From NCBI GenBank assembly GCA_029932545.1, contig JAOZPW010000208.1, forward strand, positions 1 through 7,049: DNA of 7,049 nucleotides. The letters run 5' to 3'. The position numbers were made by a program, and so were the translations under genes. Positions 4,636-7,049 of this stretch are shown here, in pieces. The notes beneath the pieces are model-generated. The model saw nothing but the letters and a program-made list of their open reading frames with translations. It did not search any database and was not told where the DNA came from. This DNA is from Thermoanaerobaculales bacterium (lineage in GTDB: Bacteria; Acidobacteriota; Thermoanaerobaculia; Thermoanaerobaculales; Sulfomarinibacteraceae). The first letter of the stretch is position 1, and every line of letters starts with the position of its first letter.

Positions 4636-7049
4636 ATGTTCAAAAAGTCGCTGATACTCGTAATTGGCCTGATATCTGCCGTAGGCATGGTCTGGTCGGG
4701 AACCTCCGATACCGAGCTGTTCCTGCCGTCATTGGGCCGCGGTGCGGGCGCTGCCGGCTCGCAGTGGTATGGCACGGTGTGGATTCACAATCCCTCTGAC
4801 CAGGCCGCTGACGTTCGGGTTGAGTTTCTCGAACGAGGACAGAGCAACACCTCGCCGGTCAGCCAACTGATTACCGTGAATCCCGACCAGACCCTCCAGT
4901 TCAAGGATGTCTTCTACGATCTCTTCGGCATGAACACCGCGTTCGGGGCCTTGCGGTTCGTCTCGACCGAGAAGATCGTCGTCTCGGCCCGCTCTTTCAA
5001 TCAGACTGGTTCCGATGCTGCGGAAAGCCAAGGCCAGTTCATAGCTGCCCTGCCGCCGTCGTTCGCAATTGTCCAGGGCGAGATGACCTCGATCACCGGA
5101 GTTTCCCAACCGGCCGATGGAACGTTCCGTTCCAACATCGCGCTGATCGAAGCCGGAGGTGGAAACGTTGTCGCCCGTTTGCGGGTGCTCAACGGTCTGG
5201 GGGTAGAGTTGGCTTCCAAAGACTACAGCCTGGGTCCCTATCAGCCGATGCAGGTCAACCTGTCGCAGCTGGGTTCCGGGCTGATGGTCGATGGAGGCCG
5301 CGTCGAGGTTGCTGTACTGTCCGGCGCCGGATCTGTACTGGCCTTGGGTTCGATGGTCGGCAACGGCACGATCTCCCAGGATCCCTCGACCCTGGAGATG
5401 GAGTTTGAGCAGGCGGCCGGAAGCGCAGGCGGGGAAGGGGATATCACAGCGGTCAATGCTGGTGAAGGCCTTGAAGGTGGCGGGACCTCCGGTGCCGTGA
5501 CCCTTTCGATCGCGGACAGTGGCGTGACCGGCGCCAAGATCGCTCCCCTGGGCGTCAAGACGAGGAATCTCAAGGATGGCGCTGTGACGGCTCAGAAGAT
5601 CGGCGTCGTCAACAACCCTTCGGACGGCGACGCCCTGGTCTTCACCAACTCTGGACTCCAGTGGCAGGAAGTCAGCGGCGCCGGAGGTGGGGACATCACC
5701 GCCGTCAACGCAGGAGAAGGGTTGACAGGGGGCGGCACAACGGGAGACGTCACGTTAAGTCTTGCCAACGGTGGTGTAAGCCAGGCGAAGCTCTCCGCGG
5801 CCGGTGGAAGCAACGGTCAGGTTCTGGGGACTAACGGGAGCAATCTTGTGTGGCAGGATGGTGGTGCTGGAGGCTCGGGAGATATCACTGCCGTGACTGC
5901 CGGCGCGGGTCTCAGTGGTGGAGGAACGACAGGCGATGTGACAATCTCGATTGCCAACGGAGGCGTCGACAACGCAAAGATTGCCGATAACTCCATCACC
6001 TCGGCGAAGATCGAAGACGGTACGGTCTTGGCAAATGATATCGGGGCACATGCCGTCACCAAGCCGGCCCTTTCGGCTTCCGGTGGAAACAACGGCCAGG
6101 TCCTTGGTACCGATGGGACCAATTTGTTATGGAAAGATGATGGGGTGGGGCTGATTATTCCAACGGACTCATACTTGGTTTACGCCACCAATACCCATTT
6201 GTTGTCCCTTGGAAACACGGGCGGAAGTGGGATCCAGGTGACTGCTGAGAATGACGGTTACGGCATTCGGGGTGCCAGTGGGAATGGGATTGGGGTGGAC
6301 GGCTACGTTGTATCCAACAGTGGATACGCCGTTTTCGGTGAGAACTACGGCAGTAGCGCTTCCGGCTTCCTTGGTGGATCTTTCAATGGGAAAGGTGCAG
6401 GCGCCAAGGGCACAACCTCAAACAACAACGGCTATGGTGTCGTTGGGGTCGCCAACCAGGGCTCGTTGGCCCAGGGGGTCAGGGGCGAATCGACAGCAGG
6501 CTACGGCGGCTATTTCTATGCCGACAGCGGCTGGGGCGTTTATGCAGTCAGCAACTCCAGCTGGGCGGGCTATTTCCAGGGGAATGTCAATGTTACCGGT
6601 ACCCTCTCCAAAAGCGGCGGTAGCTTCAAGATCGACCATCCGCTGGATCCGGAGGGCAAATACCTCTCCCATTCCTTCGTCGAATCGCCGGACATGATGA
6701 ATATCTACAACGGCAACGTCAGAACCGACGAGGACGGATATGCGGTCATCGAACTGCCGGACTATTTCGAAGCACTCAACCGTGACTTCCGTTACCAGTT
6801 GACGGTGATCGGGCAGTTTGCGCAGGCGATCGTCGCCGAGGAAATCGTCGATCGGCACTTCGTCATCCGGACCAACCTCAGCATGGTCAAGGTCTCCTGG
6901 CAGGTGACCGGCATCCGGCACGATCCCTGGGCGGACGCCCACCGGATTCCCGTCGTTGAAGACAAGCCGGCCGAAGAGCAGGGCACCTATTTGGTTCCCG
7001 ATGTCTACGACCAACCGGAAAGTATGAGCCTCGTGGCCCGCGTCAAAGG
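4636..7049 (+). CDS. Secreted modular surface protein: Ig-like, fibre-type repeats, conserved C-terminal domain (partial)
   Basis: Open from the ATG to the right edge, 804 residues visible, no stop. A signal peptide covers about 1-22 (KK, then SLILVIGLISAVGMVWS). Two Ig-like beta domains follow, about 42-121 (WYGTVWIHNP...GALRFVSTEKIVVSARSF) and 163-241 (FRSNIALIEAG...); similar pairs open many secreted Acidobacteriota proteins, from memory. Residues 268-501 hold three modules made of a GDITAV..GEGL.GGGT.G.VTLS repeat, an 'AKI' linker and a GQVLGT.G.NLxW.D motif, a style shared with phage tail fibres and surface adhesins. Residues 541-649 are rich in GYGVxG-type repeats, likely a beta-helical or trimeric stalk. 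From about 656 (GTLSKSGGSFKIDHPLDP) a non-repetitive domain begins that I recall from many hypothetical secreted proteins. No enzyme motif is seen. Adhesin, fibre or sheath protein is the best guess. The strong ribosome site supports the start. Confidence 0.85.
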   Translation, partial: MFKKSLILVIGLISAVGMVWSGTSDTELFLPSLGRGAGAAGSQWYGTVWIHNPSDQAADVRVEFLERGQSNTSPVSQLITVNPDQTLQFKDVFYDLFGMNTAFGALRFVSTEKIVVSARSFNQTGSDAAESQGQFIAALPPSFAIVQGEMTSITGVSQPADGTFRSNIALIEAGGGNVVARLRVLNGLGVELASKDYSLGPYQPMQVNLSQLGSGLMVDGGRVEVAVLSGAGSVLALGSMVGNGTISQDPSTLEMEFEQAAGSAGGEGDITAVNAGEGLEGGGTSGAVTLSIADSGVTGAKIAPLGVKTRNLKDGAVTAQKIGVVNNPSDGDALVFTNSGLQWQEVSGAGGGDITAVNAGEGLTGGGTTGDVTLSLANGGVSQAKLSAAGGSNGQVLGTNGSNLVWQDGGAGGSGDITAVTAGAGLSGGGTTGDVTISIANGGVDNAKIADNSITSAKIEDGTVLANDIGAHAVTKPALSASGGNNGQVLGTDGTNLLWKDDGVGLIIPTDSYLVYATNTHLLSLGNTGGSGIQVTAENDGYGIRGASGNGIGVDGYVVSNSGYAVFGENYGSSASGFLGGSFNGKGAGAKGTTSNNNGYGVVGVANQGSLAQGVRGESTAGYGGYFYADSGWGVYAVSNSSWAGYFQGNVNVTGTLSKSGGSFKIDHPLDPEGKYLSHSFVESPDMMNIYNGNVRTDEDGYAVIELPDYFEALNRDFRYQLTVIGQFAQAIVAEEIVDRHFVIRTNLSMVKVSWQVTGIRHDPWADAHRIPVVEDKPAEEQGTYLVPDVYDQPESMSLVARVK
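5437..5541 (+). repeat. Fibre-type 35-residue repeat, copy 1
   Basis: Residues 268-302 of the surface protein, from GDITAVNAGEGLEGGG to TGAKI. It matches copies 2 and 3 without gaps over 35 residues. An extended linker with two further K-I steps (VKTRNLKDGAVTAQKI) and a degenerate GDALVFTNSGLQWQE motif follow before copy 2. Confidence 0.8.
5689..5793 (+). repeat. Fibre-type 35-residue repeat, copy 2
   Basis: Residues 352-386, GDITAVNAGEGLTGGG to SQAKL. The first 12 residues are identical to copy 1, yet 8 of those 12 codons differ synonymously. It starts 252 bases after copy 1. Confidence 0.8.
5794..5859 (+). repeat. GQVLGT-type 22-residue motif, copy 1
   Basis: Residues 387-408, SAAGGSNGQVLGTNGSNLVW then QD. 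It joins directly to repeat copy 2 and precedes the glycine linker to copy 3. Confidence 0.7.
5878..5982 (+). repeat. Fibre-type 35-residue repeat, copy 3
   Basis: Residues 415-449, GDITAVTAGAGLSGGG to DNAKI. It starts 189 bases after copy 2. A longer linker with SITSAKIEDGTVLANDI follows before the last GQVLGT motif. Confidence 0.8.
6073..6138 (+). repeat. GQVLGT-type 22-residue motif, copy 2
   Basis: Residues 480-501, SASGGNNGQVLGTDGTNLLW then KD. It closes the repeat block; the sequence changes character immediately after it. Confidence 0.7.
6256..6582 (+). repeat. Glycine/aromatic GYGVxG-type degenerate repeats
   Basis: Residues 541-649 carry about ten short units, among them GYGIRG, GIGVDG, GYAVFG, GFLGGSF, GYGVVG, GVRGES, GYGGYF, WGVYAV and WAGYFQG, spaced roughly 8-14 residues. 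Such patterns are common in beta-helical or trimeric fibre stalks. The boundaries are approximate. Confidence 0.6.

Noticed and set aside
6418..7014. Antisense open frame (198 codons) opposite the surface-protein C-terminus
   Set aside because: The plus-strand frame has a recognisable conserved domain; the antisense frame is the usual shadow of GC-rich codons.
1..7049. Type III-E CRISPR (Craspase) interpretation of the TPR-CHAT plus sigma pairing
   Set aside because: No CRISPR repeats, Cas proteins or Csx30-like gene are visible, and this CHAT protein carries a signal peptide; the parallel is functional analogy only.
4636..7049. Prophage tail-fibre gene
   Set aside because: The protein has a signal peptide and Ig-like head, and no phage structural, lysis or integration genes are beside it.

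Overview
The window looks like a chromosomal stretch from a moderately GC-rich, probably diderm, environmental bacterium. Three things point towards Acidobacteriota (Thermoanaerobaculia-like) or a neighbouring phylum: the style of the ECF sigma/zinc-finger anti-sigma pair, the large secreted TPR-CHAT protein, and a surface protein whose N-terminal Ig-like repeats start with a 'W..T.W.HNP' pattern. This placement comes from remembered family resemblance only. No rRNA, tRNA, CRISPR array, transposase or phage structural operon is visible.

Layout, left to right. (1) On the minus strand at the left edge, seven codons of a gene are visible behind a strong Shine-Dalgarno; the rest lies outside the window. 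(2) About 300 bases without a convincing gene follow, holding a 14-bp palindrome. (3) A minus-strand two-gene operon encodes an ECF-type sigma factor (1014-1568) and, overlapping it by ATGA, a single-pass membrane anti-sigma factor with an HxxxCxxC zinc-binding motif (322-1017). (4) A compact 96-bp divergent intergenic region carries an inverted repeat, a direct repeat and two -10-like boxes placed for leaderless transcripts. (5) On the plus strand is a 941-residue TPR-CHAT protein (1665-4490) with a signal peptide, a TPR-like helical array, a caspase-like CHAT domain with an intact His773/Cys819 dyad and a C-terminal membrane anchor. (6) After a 145-bp gap with a hairpin just before an AGGAGG ribosome site, a secreted multi-domain repeat protein starts at 4636 and runs off the right edge (804 residues visible).

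How they may work together (inference): the anti-sigma factor places a Fn3-like C-terminal domain in the periplasm, and the TPR-CHAT protein places its protease domain in the same compartment, anchored in the same membrane. The sigma/anti-sigma operon and the CHAT gene share one small divergent promoter region. This suggests an envelope signalling module in which a CHAT protease could cleave the anti-sigma factor, or another membrane protein, and release the sigma factor. The idea parallels TPR-CHAT control of a sigma factor in type III-E CRISPR (Craspase/Csx30), but without CRISPR and in the periplasm. The adjacent fibre-like surface protein could be an output, a sensor or a substrate.
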